64,000 nt of DNA from Sporocytophaga sp. (GCF_017745095.1 NZ_JAGHZZ010000003.1:1-64000); one strand, 5' to 3'; shown: positions 8,972-19,003, numbered from the stretch's first letter. Notes: a model not told the origin generated them from the letters alone. A program made the numbers and translations.

Positions 8972-8999
8972 TTGGGGTTTAAGAAAAACATTATTTTTG
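8972..8999 (+). promoter_or_regulatory. Candidate Bacteroidota promoter for the GT9 gene
   Basis: TTG at 8972-8974, a 17-base spacer and TATTTTTG at 8992-8999 match the TTG / TAnnTTTG consensus. Transcription would begin around 9004-9006, almost at the translation start, implying a very short leader. Confidence 0.6.
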
Positions 9000-9015
9000 C
9001 CTAATATTGAAGCGC

Positions 9016-10023
9016 GTGAAAAAAGAATTTAAAAGAATATTGATTATTCAGACTGCCTTTCTGGGCGATGTAATCCTTGCAACTCCTCTTGTAGAAAAAC
9101 TGCACAGACACTACCCTCATGCCCAAATTGATTTCCTTGTAAAAAAGGGTAATGAAAGTCTTCTGAATAACAATCCTATCCTGAATGAGGTATTGGTTTT
9201 TGAGAAAAAAGACAAGCTCAAAAAACTGGCTAAAATCATTTCAAAGATTCGGTCTAATAAATATGATCTGCTTATTAATCTTCATCGTTTCGGATCCTCT
9301 GGCATCATAAGTTTTTTATCAGGTGCAAAATATAAAATCGGTTTTGACAAAAACCCATTTGCTTTCTGCTATGACAAAAAGATCACACATCAGATCGGAG
9401 ACAACACGCATGAAGTAAGGCGCAATCTGAGTCTTATTGAAGACATCACAGACAGCAAACCTGAAAAACCAAGACTCTATTACAGCAAAGAAGATGAGCA
9501 AAAGGTACAAACTCTCAAAGGTAATCCATACCTCTGCATGGCACCGGCATCTGTCTGGTTTACCAAGCAATTTCCGGAAGACCAATGGGTGGAGCTCATA
9601 AACAAGATAAATTCAAAATACAAAATTTATCTACTCGGAGGTCCTGGTGATTCAGACCTTTGTAATTCTATTATAAGTAAGACTGAAAATAAAAAAATTG
9701 AAAGCCTTGCTGGAAAGTTTTCTCTGCTTCAGTCATGCGCGCTGATGAAAGATGCAGTCCTTAATTATGTTAATGATTCAGGACCTCTGCACCTTGCCAG
9801 CAGTGTAAATGCCAATGTATGTGCGATATTCTGTTCTACCGTACCATCATTTGGCTTCGGACCGTTAAGTGATTTTTCCAGAATTGTTCAGATGGAAAGC
9901 GAATTGCAATGTCGTCCCTGTAACTTGCATGGATACAAGGCTTGTCCTCAAGGGCATTTTAAATGTGCGAAGGATATTAGAGTGGAACAACTTTTGAAAG
10001 TGCTTTATGAAGTTGAAAGTTGA
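9016..10023 (+). CDS. Glycosyltransferase family 9 (heptosyltransferase-like)
   Basis: Predicted cytoplasmic enzyme adding a heptose or related sugar to the lipopolysaccharide core. N-terminal domain: RILIIQTAFLGDVILATPL, the GT9 opening. C-terminal domain: MAPASVWFTKQFPEDQWVEL, YLLGGPGD, and NDSGPLHLASSVNANVCAIFC, the typical nucleotide-sugar-binding signature. Near the end a Cys-rich segment (LQCRPCNLHGYKACPQGHFKC) is usual in this family. There is no ATG at the 5' end; possible starts are TTG at 9007 and GTG at 9016. I use GTG because the likely transcription start abuts 9007. No other LPS genes are adjacent. Confidence 0.88.
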   Translation: MKKEFKRILIIQTAFLGDVILATPLVEKLHRHYPHAQIDFLVKKGNESLLNNNPILNEVLVFEKKDKLKKLAKIISKIRSNKYDLLINLHRFGSSGIISFLSGAKYKIGFDKNPFAFCYDKKITHQIGDNTHEVRRNLSLIEDITDSKPEKPRLYYSKEDEQKVQTLKGNPYLCMAPASVWFTKQFPEDQWVELINKINSKYKIYLLGGPGDSDLCNSIISKTENKKIESLAGKFSLLQSCALMKDAVLNYVNDSGPLHLASSVNANVCAIFCSTVPSFGFGPLSDFSRIVQMESELQCRPCNLHGYKACPQGHFKCAKDIRVEQLLKVLYEVES

Positions 10024-10148
10024 AAGTAATAAAAGCTATACTCAACTTTTATGAATACTCTCTTTGTGCCTCTGTGGCTCTCTGTGTAATTTATTTCAGT
10101 GAGTTACACAGGGGAAATTGAATAAAAGTATCCGAAACTTTGCTTTGC

Positions 10149-12029
10149 TTAATAAGCACCTGACTTAATAACAACATCAATTATCTCAGGCAATCTTTGC
10201 GGCTTTGAAACAACTCCGGAAGTGTCAGTAAGTGATTTCAGAAAAGAAACAATAGCTTTCTTCTCATACGCATTGAGATCAAGAGAATCAAATGGCAATG
10301 TTTGATTTTCGATAGCAATTCCCAAACCAGCTCCTCCTCCTTTGTGATAGAAGTCTACTACTTCCTCCAATGTATTGTAAATTCCATTGTGCATATAAGG
10401 CGCTGTTATTGCACTATTTCTAACTGTCGGTGTTTTAAAGGCATACATAAATTCCTTTACACCGGTGACATTAAATCTTCCCTTATCAGGATCAACCACT
10501 TTAGCTCCTACATAGGCAGGTACTCCTAGCACTTCAAATTCGGAATCATTATAGAATGGAGGTACGGCACCATTGAATACCGGAAAAAAATGACAACTTC
10601 CACAAAGCGCTTTACCTGCAAATAAATTATACCCATCAACAGCTTCTTTACTAAGCCTGGTGAGATCACCTTGAACATATTTATCAAATGCACTATTAAA
10701 AGTAACAAGAGTTTTTTCGTATTCTGAAATGGCTTTCTGAATATTATACGCAGTGATACCAGACTTATCTTCGAATGCTTTATCAAATAGCATTCTATAT
10801 TCAACACTTTTATTAAGTTTGCTTATTGCTTCATCCAAAGTGCTGTGCATCTCATTTTTATTATGAACTACATCAAACACCTGCTGTTCCAGCTGATAAG
10901 CTCTTCCATCATAGAAGAAAGCTTTCTGGAAAGCAACATCCAATAGAGACGGAGTATTTCTGGTATTATCCCTAATCAATCCTGTCGTTACTGTTAAATT
11001 CCTTCCGTCAGTAAATCCCTTTTCCGGATTGTGACAAGTAGCACAAGACATGTTATTTCCGCCTGAAAGCCTTGGATCAAAAAACAATAATTTACCTAAT
11101 GCAGCCTGCTTTGCATTAAACAAAGTATCATCATAATAAATGGAGAAATGCTGCAAATTAAAATTTTTCCTACTGAACAAAGAAATATTATTCAAGTTCA
11201 AAGCCTGCTTTCTTCTTGACCAGGAAAGATGAGCTGCATTGTGAAACTTAACAATATTCTCATTAAGAGGATTAATATATTTTACTATAAAACCCAGCCT
11301 GTCAAATGAATTGAAATCCGTATTAGCAATCAGTTGCTTACTAGCAGATTTAAACAAAGCCATACATCGCTGATACATTGGCAGCGTTGAAGGATCTCTT
11401 TCTGCATAAATATTAAAAAAAGTAAATGCTTTATTCACCCCTTCCAGACTCCACTCTGATTCTTTAATTCCATCAAGAGAAATTGTAGCATCATAGCCAT
11501 TGAAGCTCATTGTGGCTAATCTAAAAAGTTGCAGCTGCATCATCTCAAGCAGCTGACCATCATTTAATTCCACATCTTTATAATAATCCTGAAGTGTACT
11601 TAACTGATCTTTTAAACTGCTAACCTGATCTTTAAGCAATTGAAACTGATTAACCTCTCCATCATAAATAATCTCTTCAATCTTCTGAAACCCCTGAGGA
11701 TAAAAAACTTCACTACCCATATCTGCATCATACTTTGGCACCAGCGGACCATTTATATAGTATTTTGCTTCTTTAGGTGAAACATATTCGAGGATAAATT
11801 CAATATGTTTATAATGCTTTCTAGCACTTATAAAGTGTTTCTTTAATTTGCTTTGGTTAAAAGATTTTTCTTTCAAAATACTGGAAAGTTGCTCGTTGCA
11901 TTTTGATATCTCTTCCAGTAAATAAGGTCTGTATCGTTCGGAGACTTCATTTGGAGATGTCTTATAAAGGCTCACTCCTGTAGAAGCTATAAAACATACT
12001 ATTGAGAGAATAAATATCCAGAATCTCAT
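10149..12029 (-). CDS. Di-haem cytochrome c peroxidase / MauG family protein with long N-terminal domain
   Basis: Periplasmic c-type haem enzyme of 626 residues, about 300 longer than a usual di-haem peroxidase. An N-terminal hydrophobic segment (residues 3-20) is a signal peptide or anchor. Residues about 25-300 form an alpha-helical domain, similar to the unknown N-terminal half seen in Bacteroidota cytochrome c peroxidase-like proteins. The C-terminal half has two haem sites, CATCH (NMSCATCHNPEKGF) and CGSCH, plus FYDGRAYQLEQQV and MHNGIYNTLEEVVDFY. It would reduce hydrogen peroxide or oxidise a protein partner. It is followed on the same strand by no close gene and is separated from the upstream phosphatase gene by a terminator. 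Confidence 0.87.
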   Translation of the reverse strand: MRFWIFILSIVCFIASTGVSLYKTSPNEVSERYRPYLLEEISKCNEQLSSILKEKSFNQSKLKKHFISARKHYKHIEFILEYVSPKEAKYYINGPLVPKYDADMGSEVFYPQGFQKIEEIIYDGEVNQFQLLKDQVSSLKDQLSTLQDYYKDVELNDGQLLEMMQLQLFRLATMSFNGYDATISLDGIKESEWSLEGVNKAFTFFNIYAERDPSTLPMYQRCMALFKSASKQLIANTDFNSFDRLGFIVKYINPLNENIVKFHNAAHLSWSRRKQALNLNNISLFSRKNFNLQHFSIYYDDTLFNAKQAALGKLLFFDPRLSGGNNMSCATCHNPEKGFTDGRNLTVTTGLIRDNTRNTPSLLDVAFQKAFFYDGRAYQLEQQVFDVVHNKNEMHSTLDEAISKLNKSVEYRMLFDKAFEDKSGITAYNIQKAISEYEKTLVTFNSAFDKYVQGDLTRLSKEAVDGYNLFAGKALCGSCHFFPVFNGAVPPFYNDSEFEVLGVPAYVGAKVVDPDKGRFNVTGVKEFMYAFKTPTVRNSAITAPYMHNGIYNTLEEVVDFYHKGGGAGLGIAIENQTLPFDSLDLNAYEKKAIVSFLKSLTDTSGVVSKPQRLPEIIDVVIKSGAY

Positions 12030-12052
12030 GCCAGGGATCTTATAATGGAAAA

Positions 12053-12086
12053 AGGAACTGCCCTAAAAAGGCAGTTCCTAAAAGTT
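12053..12086 (-). terminator. Terminator after the large T9SS phosphatase gene
   Basis: 10-bp stem AGGAACTGCC / GGCAGTTCCT (12053-12062, 12070-12079). Read on the minus strand it is followed by TTTTT. It sits between the phosphatase stop (12100) and the start of the peroxidase gene (12029), so the two genes are separate units. Confidence 0.85.
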
Positions 12087-12099
12087 TTTTATTACGTAA

Positions 12100-15000
12100 C
12101 TACTCTGAAATATGGTTCATTCTTACCATACTTTTTTGTTTGGATGTCCCAACTTTCAAAAGGTAAATACCTGATTTCAAACCTAATGTTTTTCCATAAA
12201 TAACAAATGAATATTGGCCTTCAGCTCTCCATTCATTATCAACTGGTTTTGCAACCACAGTACCATCAAGAGCTAAAATCTCTACATTAAGATTTTCGCT
12301 TTCCTTTAACGAATAGGATACAGTTACTTCGCTACTGAATGGATTCGGATAAACATTTACACTAAAAGCAGAAGAATTGCTTTCTGTAATATCTGTTACG
12401 GAACCAGGGGTAGTAACGCTTACCTCGTCAGATTCAATTGTACAACCGTTAGAACCGGTAACTTTAACTTTATATACACCACCTTCTATTATAGGTAAAA
12501 TCTGAGCAGTTGCGCCAGGTATCTCAACTCCGTTTTTATACCACTGATTTCCTGTAGCAGCACTTGAAGATAAGATTTCTGTTCCTGTTATAACAGGCTT
12601 TTGAGGAAGTGCATTGGTTATATTTTTCAGATAAACAGTATTAGAACAACCTAACTCTGACGTTCCTTTTACTGAAATCAATTCTGAACCTACGGCGGTA
12701 AACTTCTTGCTGAATGTAGCTTTTTCAGATGACTCTCCTTGAGAAACTTCATTTACAAAAAATTCATATTTAACAGCACCGGAAGCAGTAAATGTCACTT
12801 CATCATCAGGACATACTTTTAAAGAGCTGCTTTCAAGGACTACCTGAGGCATATTTACAAGTGCAAAAGGAGCTGAAGCTTCGCCTTCAACAAAAGGCTC
12901 TGAACCAACAAGACGTATTCTGTAAGCATAACCCTCTTCAACCAGTTCAGGAATCCATTCGTTAATAAAGCCACTTTCTGTACCACTGAAAGATCCTAAA
13001 TTAATAGCATTAGTAAAGTCTCCTTGAGCATCACTTAACTGCCATACGAATTTATTATTTGCTGAAAACTTGCCATCTACCACATAAGTAAGATTGATTT
13101 CAGATCCTGCACAGTAGGCGGCAGCCATATCAACAAACTTAACAGTAGGAAGAACAACATTGATTTTAAATGTATCTGATATACACTGGAACACGTCAGT
13201 TACAACAATAGTATCGCTCTTTGAAGGAGTATATATAACCTTACTTCCTTTTTCTGATGTGGAATGTGACCATACATAATCACCTTTCCATGAAGCTTCA
13301 AGTTGTACAGATTCGCCAAGGGCAACATCAAAAGATTTTACTTTGCTTGCATCTTTAATGATTGTAAATTGATCACGAATTTGTCCGTCCGCGTTAATCC
13401 ATTTGGCATCCAGACGAGAACCGTCGAACTCCAGAACCATAGAACCACCATTTGTAGCATTTGAGTAACCTCTCATTGCTTCATGTGGGAAGCTTGACTG
13501 TTGTCCGCCTAATTGACCCGCAGAACCTGATACGACATAAACAGTTCCATCCAATGTATGGAGAGAATCTTTAAGATAAGTACATGAATTTTCAGTACCA
13601 TCGTAACGACCATTAGATTGGCTAAGATTGTGTACGTTTTCATCAAAAGTAGCTTCTTTGCCATAATGACCTTTCATCAGCTTGCTGCGCTCATAGTCGT
13701 GGCTATGTCCGCAAAGAATCAAGTCCACACCATAACGCTCAAGAATTCTGATAAAGTTTGTACGAATGCTAGCAAGCTCCCCTTCAGAATCTGAATTATG
13801 AGATCCCATTGTATATGGAGGGTGATGCCAGTAAGCAACTATCCATTTGCTCTTGTTTGCTTCAAGATCTTTCTTGATCCATTGAACCTGTGCACCAGTA
13901 GTATCATATAATCTGGTTGCCTGATCTTCTTTTCCGTATGAATCAAGAGAAAGGAAGTGGATATTACCATAGTCATATGAATAAAATGCTTCTGTATTTG
14001 AAGGAACTCCACCGGCTTCTCCATTTGTAGGAGTTTCGAAAATTTTATAATAAGGTATAGCATGATCTAACTGGCGGGCAGAACTACCATTATCATAATC
14101 ATGGTTACCCGGCGCAGGCCATAGAGGAATATTTTTTGACGCATTACCATCATATATGGCAAAGAACTCATCTCTGAATTGATCATCAGAGCCATTGCTG
14201 TAAGCATTGTCTCCTAGTAACAGCCATCCGTTTGTCACATTATCACCTCTGTAAGAATAAAATTTATCTCTTACATTTTTCTGATTTGTAGAGTTGTTAC
14301 CACAATCTCCCACAACCCAGAAAGAATATTTCCCTTCTGAGCCTTTAACTGGAGCTGTAAGAAAATAATTTTGTGCATCACCCTGCAATAAAGAATCTCC
14401 AAAACCAATTGAATAGTAATATTTAGTATAAGGAGTAAGTCCTGTAACAGTTGCCAAATGTTCGGTAGTGTCTTTTGAATCAGTAACTGCTTCATCAAGA
14501 TTTGCGGGATCAAGCCCATATCTTACCACACTATTCACCTTCTTGTCAGTTCTCCAGCGTAATACTATCGAAGTAGAAGTTGATTTTTGAAGATAAGGAC
14601 CTCTTGTCAGCTTTGTTCTAGAGACTACAGGATCTGTAGGAGTTGTAGGATCGGTTGGAGTTGTAGTTCCTGATTTTGTTTTACCTAAAATCTCCATATC
14701 CAGCACTATATCACTGCTGCTTCCACCACTTTGGTGAACTTCAACAGCTATGGTATTTGCACCAGCAACTATTTTACTCTGTGCCTTGGTCAATTTTCCA
14801 GTATGCACATTCTTACCATCATCTCCGCTGTTTGCAGTAGTGGTATAATTGACAGCTCCTGAAGGGATATTATAACGGTACACTTCAGAACCATTAATAT
14901 AAACTACAAGTCCATCATCAAATTTATTATTTAAAATAAGTGTATCAATGAAGCTGATATCTGCAATATTAAGTGTAGTCCTGAAATAAGATGTGATGTA

Positions 15001-15771
15001 TTTGTTAGCTTCATCCGGACCATAGCTTAATTCTGTAACTATAGGAGTTTTGCCATTTGTGCTATATCCGAGAGTTGCAGCGCCACTTTTCCATTGAGAA
15101 TCATCAAAAGTAGATGCTGTCCAGGCAGTTCCCTGATCTGAACCATTGTCTAGGTATTTCCATACGGAACCGTATGGAAAAAGTGTAAACGGCGCAGCAG
15201 TTACACTTCCTGTAATTTCAACATCCAGGGTAATGTCACTGCTTCCGGCAGAACGCTGATGCACTTCAATAGCAATTGAATTGGAGCCTGCAACTATTTT
15301 ACTTTCAGCCACAGAAAGTGTTTTTGTAAAGACTGTATTTCCATCATCTGCGCATTCTATAATTGAATATGACTTATAATCAATTCCTGAAGCTGCAACA
15401 TTATCTCTGAAAATCTCTGATCCGTTGATGTAAACAATGATACCATCATCTCGTTTATAATTAATGTCAAATCCTGTAAACATTGATGGATCTTTTACAT
15501 CAAATGTTGTTCTAAAGTAAGTGGTTGGATATTTATCACTTGAATTAGGGCCAAAACCAACAACAGTTTTGGTATCAGTTTCTCCATAACCAATTTCGGC
15601 GGGACCGCTTTTCCATTGAGAATCATCAAAATCTTTTGCATACCAGGAAGCTCCCTGATCACTGCCGTCGTCCAGATATTTCCAGACGGCTCCGAAAGGC
15701 ATAAGGGTAGCCTTTTGGGCATAAGAATGCATGGTGAGCACCAGCATTAATAATGTGAGTATTTTTTTCAT
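12100..15771 (-). CDS. Secreted purple-acid-phosphatase-like metallophosphoesterase with T9SS sorting domain
   Basis: A 1223-residue exported enzyme. Residues 1-18 are a signal peptide. Two copies of a roughly 175-residue beta-sandwich module follow (about 20-190 and 195-365); each opens with PFGxVWKYLDxGSDQG and holds FDDSQWKSG, YFRTT and VVYINGSEV/I. A purple-acid-phosphatase N-terminal Fn3-like domain (TRGPYLQKSTSTSIVLRW) leads into the catalytic domain, with metal ligands in VVGDCG, LLGDNAY, PGNHDYD, WHHPPYTMG and CGHSHDYERS. Ig/PKD-like segments occupy about 790-1140. The end (VYPNPFSSEVTVSYSL to SMVRMNHISE) is a type A T9SS signal, so the protein should be surface-bound or released. It likely frees phosphate from organic esters. 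Confidence 0.9.
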   Translation of the reverse strand: MKKILTLLMLVLTMHSYAQKATLMPFGAVWKYLDDGSDQGASWYAKDFDDSQWKSGPAEIGYGETDTKTVVGFGPNSSDKYPTTYFRTTFDVKDPSMFTGFDINYKRDDGIIVYINGSEIFRDNVAASGIDYKSYSIIECADDGNTVFTKTLSVAESKIVAGSNSIAIEVHQRSAGSSDITLDVEITGSVTAAPFTLFPYGSVWKYLDNGSDQGTAWTASTFDDSQWKSGAATLGYSTNGKTPIVTELSYGPDEANKYITSYFRTTLNIADISFIDTLILNNKFDDGLVVYINGSEVYRYNIPSGAVNYTTTANSGDDGKNVHTGKLTKAQSKIVAGANTIAVEVHQSGGSSSDIVLDMEILGKTKSGTTTPTDPTTPTDPVVSRTKLTRGPYLQKSTSTSIVLRWRTDKKVNSVVRYGLDPANLDEAVTDSKDTTEHLATVTGLTPYTKYYYSIGFGDSLLQGDAQNYFLTAPVKGSEGKYSFWVVGDCGNNSTNQKNVRDKFYSYRGDNVTNGWLLLGDNAYSNGSDDQFRDEFFAIYDGNASKNIPLWPAPGNHDYDNGSSARQLDHAIPYYKIFETPTNGEAGGVPSNTEAFYSYDYGNIHFLSLDSYGKEDQATRLYDTTGAQVQWIKKDLEANKSKWIVAYWHHPPYTMGSHNSDSEGELASIRTNFIRILERYGVDLILCGHSHDYERSKLMKGHYGKEATFDENVHNLSQSNGRYDGTENSCTYLKDSLHTLDGTVYVVSGSAGQLGGQQSSFPHEAMRGYSNATNGGSMVLEFDGSRLDAKWINADGQIRDQFTIIKDASKVKSFDVALGESVQLEASWKGDYVWSHSTSEKGSKVIYTPSKSDTIVVTDVFQCISDTFKINVVLPTVKFVDMAAAYCAGSEINLTYVVDGKFSANNKFVWQLSDAQGDFTNAINLGSFSGTESGFINEWIPELVEEGYAYRIRLVGSEPFVEGEASAPFALVNMPQVVLESSSLKVCPDDEVTFTASGAVKYEFFVNEVSQGESSEKATFSKKFTAVGSELISVKGTSELGCSNTVYLKNITNALPQKPVITGTEILSSSAATGNQWYKNGVEIPGATAQILPIIEGGVYKVKVTGSNGCTIESDEVSVTTPGSVTDITESNSSAFSVNVYPNPFSSEVTVSYSLKESENLNVEILALDGTVVAKPVDNEWRAEGQYSFVIYGKTLGLKSGIYLLKVGTSKQKSMVRMNHISE

Positions 15772-15825
15772 GTACTTTAAATTTTGACATAAAAAAATAC
15801 TTTCAATATTAGCTGTCGATTATAA

Positions 15826-15833
15826 CAAAGTTA
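15826..15833 (-). promoter_or_regulatory. Candidate -7 element for the large phosphatase gene
   Basis: Reads TAACTTTG on the minus strand (TAnnTTTG consensus), about 55 bases before the ATG at 15771. A TTG lies about 25 bases further upstream, longer than usual spacing, so only the -7 box is well supported. Confidence 0.4.
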
Positions 15834-16001
15834 AGAGTCTGTTAAGGTCCGCTCATGACAAGAGTTCAGTCATTCATTTAAACAAATTTTAAACACAAAA
15901 AAATATATTAACTCACTATATTTTAAAGCAATGACTGAGTAAAAAATTAGTTACATGATTTTAATTTATTTTATTAATTTTTAGTTAATGCTCAACTAAC
16001 C

Positions 16002-17909
16002 CTACTCTGAAATATAATTAAGACGGACGATTTTACTTCTGTGTTCATTTTCCATTTTAAGTATATAAATGCCGGTTGGAATTTCTGATGCCTTTGCATT
16101 TAAGGTAAAAGTTTTTTTCCCAGGCGTGGAAGATCTTGCAATGACAATATTCTTCACAACTGTTCCGTCAAGATTGAACAACTCTATTCTGGTTGGGTCG
16201 GGACCATTATAAGAGACTGTTATTTCCTCATTAAAAGGATTAGGAAAGACTTTAACCTCTTCTTCAAAAGTAGGGGCGTGTACATCAGTAATTAATTCTA
16301 TAGTTGCCTCCACTTGTATTTTAAAGGTATCTGCTATACACTGAAATTGGTCAGACACTACAACTACCTGGTCTTCTTCAGGGTAGAAACTGACATTTTG
16401 TTCCTTACTGCTATCATGAGACCAGACATAATCACCTTTCCAGGATGCGCTTAAAGAAACAGAATCACCGAGGCTGACTTTAATATTATTGATTCTTCCA
16501 GCGTCTTTTATAATTGTAAACCTGTCCCTGATCGCACCATCTGCATTAAGCCATTGAGCATCTAGCCGAGATCCTTCTATTTCCAAGATTAAAGATCCTC
16601 CGTTGGTTATATCATTAAATGCTTCCATTGCATTATGAGGATAAGCTACATGTGGATTTCCACCAACACACCCTGATGCTCCAGAAACAACATAAACAGT
16701 TCCATCAACTTTATGGAGAGAGTCCTTCAGATAGGTACATGAATTTGGCGAGCCATCATACCTTCCGCTTGAATGGCTCAGGTTATGAACATCCGGATCA
16801 AAAGTCGATTCCGCACCATAATGACCTTTGATAAGTTTGCTGCGTTCATAAGAATGGCTATGACCGCAAATAATGAGATCCACACCATATCGTTCAAGTA
16901 TCCTAATAAAGTTACTTCTGATCAAAGCCAGTTCTGTTTCGGTATCAGAATTGTGATGTCCCATGGTGTATGGAGCATGATGCCAAAAAGCAACAATCCA
17001 TTTACTCTTATTAGCTTCAAGGTCCCTTTTCACCCATTCTACCTGAGCACCTAAGGTATCATACAGTCTGGTGGCATTGTCCTCTTTACCATAGGAATCA
17101 AGAGAAAGAAAATGGATATTTCCATAATCAAAAGAGTAAAAAGCTTCTGTCCCGGAAGGTACTCCACCAGCTTCACCATTTGAAGGTGTATCAAATATAT
17201 CATAGTAAGCAATTTTATGATCCGCTTGCCGCTCACTGTTCATGGCATAATCATGATTTCCAGGAGCCGGATATAAAGGTATATTTTTCAGTGCATCTCT
17301 TTCATATATTGAAAAAAAACCAGTTTTGTATTCATCATCAGAACCACTCCAATAAGCATTGTCTCCAAGCAAAAGCATTCCATTGGTAAGATTACTTCCT
17401 CTATATCTAAAAAACTGATCCCTGACCTTTATTTGATTTATTGAATTATTACCACAATCTCCTATCACCCAAAAGGAATACTTCCCTTGAGAATCTTTAA
17501 CAGGAGGTGTCAGAAAATAATTCTGATCATTTCCTTGTAAAATACTATCTCCAAACCCAATTGAATAATAGTATTTTGTATAAGGCTTAAGATCAGAAAG
17601 TAACACTGTATGTTCTGTAGTTTCAAAAAGATCAATAGTGCTTTGGGTCAAATCAGTGGGAGACAGTCCATACTTAACAATACTATTAACTTTATTATTA
17701 GTTCTCCAGCGAAGTATCATGGAAGTTGGAGTAGGCTTTTGAAGGTAAGGTCCCCTTACCAAAGATGTTTTATCCTCATTAGCAATATCTATCTCATTTT
17801 TATTCCTTTCAGTGACATTAGCATACCCAGCAATATTGACGGCACTAAACAGAACTATCAGCATCAAATTAAAAAAAGCAACAGTACTCCGCTTCTTCCT
17901 GAAGTTCAT
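16002..17909 (-). CDS. Second T9SS-exported purple-acid-phosphatase-like metallophosphoesterase (paralogue)
   Basis: A close paralogue of the downstream gene, sharing nearly every catalytic block: RGPYLQKPTPTSMILRWRT, VIGDCGNNS, LLLGDNAYWSGSDDE, PAPGNHDYAM, WHHAPYTMGHHNSD and ICGHSHSYERSKL. It lacks the two N-terminal beta modules and most Ig-like segments, giving 635 residues. The start is set at 17909 (MNFRKKRSTVAFFN), which yields a proper signal peptide; the frame stays open to 18053, but those 48 residues read as non-coding. The C-terminus (VFPNPFNEEITVSYN to SKIVRLNYISE) is a T9SS type A signal. The pair looks like a tandem duplication separated by about 230 bases. Confidence 0.88.
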   Translation of the reverse strand: MNFRKKRSTVAFFNLMLIVLFSAVNIAGYANVTERNKNEIDIANEDKTSLVRGPYLQKPTPTSMILRWRTNNKVNSIVKYGLSPTDLTQSTIDLFETTEHTVLLSDLKPYTKYYYSIGFGDSILQGNDQNYFLTPPVKDSQGKYSFWVIGDCGNNSINQIKVRDQFFRYRGSNLTNGMLLLGDNAYWSGSDDEYKTGFFSIYERDALKNIPLYPAPGNHDYAMNSERQADHKIAYYDIFDTPSNGEAGGVPSGTEAFYSFDYGNIHFLSLDSYGKEDNATRLYDTLGAQVEWVKRDLEANKSKWIVAFWHHAPYTMGHHNSDTETELALIRSNFIRILERYGVDLIICGHSHSYERSKLIKGHYGAESTFDPDVHNLSHSSGRYDGSPNSCTYLKDSLHKVDGTVYVVSGASGCVGGNPHVAYPHNAMEAFNDITNGGSLILEIEGSRLDAQWLNADGAIRDRFTIIKDAGRINNIKVSLGDSVSLSASWKGDYVWSHDSSKEQNVSFYPEEDQVVVVSDQFQCIADTFKIQVEATIELITDVHAPTFEEEVKVFPNPFNEEITVSYNGPDPTRIELFNLDGTVVKNIVIARSSTPGKKTFTLNAKASEIPTGIYILKMENEHRSKIVRLNYISE

Positions 17910-18167
17910 ATTAAAAAAATCAAATAGATTTAACCGTAAATAAATCATGAAGCCGTTGTACTTTTTTTTTAGAAAACGTGAGTGAGCACGTTCTATAAAA
18001 GCAAACGGTAAAACTAACGATATAGTTACTAAAACCTCTAAAACCCTTATCAATTAAGGGCTACAAAAACTATCAAGTATTTCAAAAAAAATATTAAATC
18101 TAAAAAAATTAAAAAAAACTATTTATTCCAAAAGAACGTATAATCACCTCTCTCAATAAAAGAGCAT

Positions 18168-18446
18168 TCACAAAACATCCTCATATCCCTTATATTTTTC
18201 AAATACTGACTTTGCAAAAGGACATAAGGGGATAATTTTAATATGCTTTTCTCTTGCAAATGCCACAGCATGGTCAACCAATTGTTTCCCTATACCTTTT
18301 CCCTTAAGCTTATCAGAAACTTCCGTATGCTCTATGATGATTCTATCCTCACCTCTCCATCTGTAATACATAGTTGCTAATCTTTCATTTCCTTCATCAA
18401 TGAAAAATATTCCTTCCTGATATGTTTCTGCATTTTGAATATTCAT
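18168..18446 (-). CDS. Small GNAT-type N-acetyltransferase (YjdJ-like)
   Basis: A 92-residue single-domain acetyltransferase-fold protein. The acetyl-CoA loop region is visible as KGKGIGKQLVDHAVAFARE, preceded by IIEHTEVSDKL and followed by IIPLCPFAKSVFEKY, the hallmark of the short N-acetyltransferase family found beside stress genes. The substrate is unknown. It stands alone, 44 bases after the DUF6702 gene's stop is read in the opposite sense of transcription order, and may be the first gene upstream of nothing else on this strand. Confidence 0.82.
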   Translation of the reverse strand: MNIQNAETYQEGIFFIDEGNERLATMYYRWRGEDRIIIEHTEVSDKLKGKGIGKQLVDHAVAFAREKHIKIIPLCPFAKSVFEKYKGYEDVL

Positions 18447-18490
18447 AACCTATTTTTTTAAAACTTTACGCTTGTTCATTAAGCTTTTTC

Positions 18491-19003
18491 CTAAAGCAGT
18501 AAATTTTCTTTCGTTTTATCAATCTCAAATTTAACAGTCCTTTTAACCTTATCATTAATATTCAGATGAAACATATTCACCTGTTCTTTAAAACTCTCCA
18601 TCATAATGAAGTTATATATTTGAATTGAAGTAATTTTAGACAGGTCCACTTTTTCTGTTTCATAATAAATTATAATACCCATCTGATTCTTCTGCTCCGT
18701 CCTTACATACTTCAGGTTTGCCTTTGATGCATTAAACATCATTGAAAAATTCTTTTGAAAGAATTCATTAACAAACTTCTGTGTAATCTGATTCTTCTGA
18801 TTAATAAAAACATCACCCCCTGAATAATGATAATTGTCATGAAGTGTGTTTTCAAAATCATCCTGAAAGACTCTGTGAGTGATTTCAAATACTTTCTTTA
18901 CTGCGTCATACTTTACAGAAGTATAAGCCATCTTCAAGGGATGCGCAGAGGACACACCTGGCAGGAGATAAAAAACAAGGAGGTATAAAAAAATCTTCTT
19001 CAT
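18491..19003 (-). CDS. DUF6702 family secreted protein
   Basis: A 170-residue exported protein of unknown function. It has a signal peptide (residues 1-20, ending VSSA) followed by HPLKMAYTSVKYDAVKKVFEI, a start typical of Bacteroidota DUF6702 proteins found with HupE/UreJ-like membrane proteins. The mature part is a predicted beta-rich domain with a basic/acidic end. Its ATG overlaps the stop of the HupE gene by four bases (ATGA arrangement), so translation is probably coupled. The order pirin-HupE-DUF6702 suggests a shared envelope or metal-related function, but none is demonstrated. Confidence 0.8.
   Translation of the reverse strand: MKKIFLYLLVFYLLPGVSSAHPLKMAYTSVKYDAVKKVFEITHRVFQDDFENTLHDNYHYSGGDVFINQKNQITQKFVNEFFQKNFSMMFNASKANLKYVRTEQKNQMGIIIYYETEKVDLSKITSIQIYNFIMMESFKEQVNMFHLNINDKVKRTVKFEIDKTKENLLL

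Noticed and set aside
10024-10148. Sequence reading CTCTTTGTGCCTCTGTGGCTCTC
   Set aside because: It resembles an interspersed motif seen in many Bacteroidota genomes, but only one copy is in the window and it has no clear structure; not called as an element. (Written longer than a core motif only to identify the site.)
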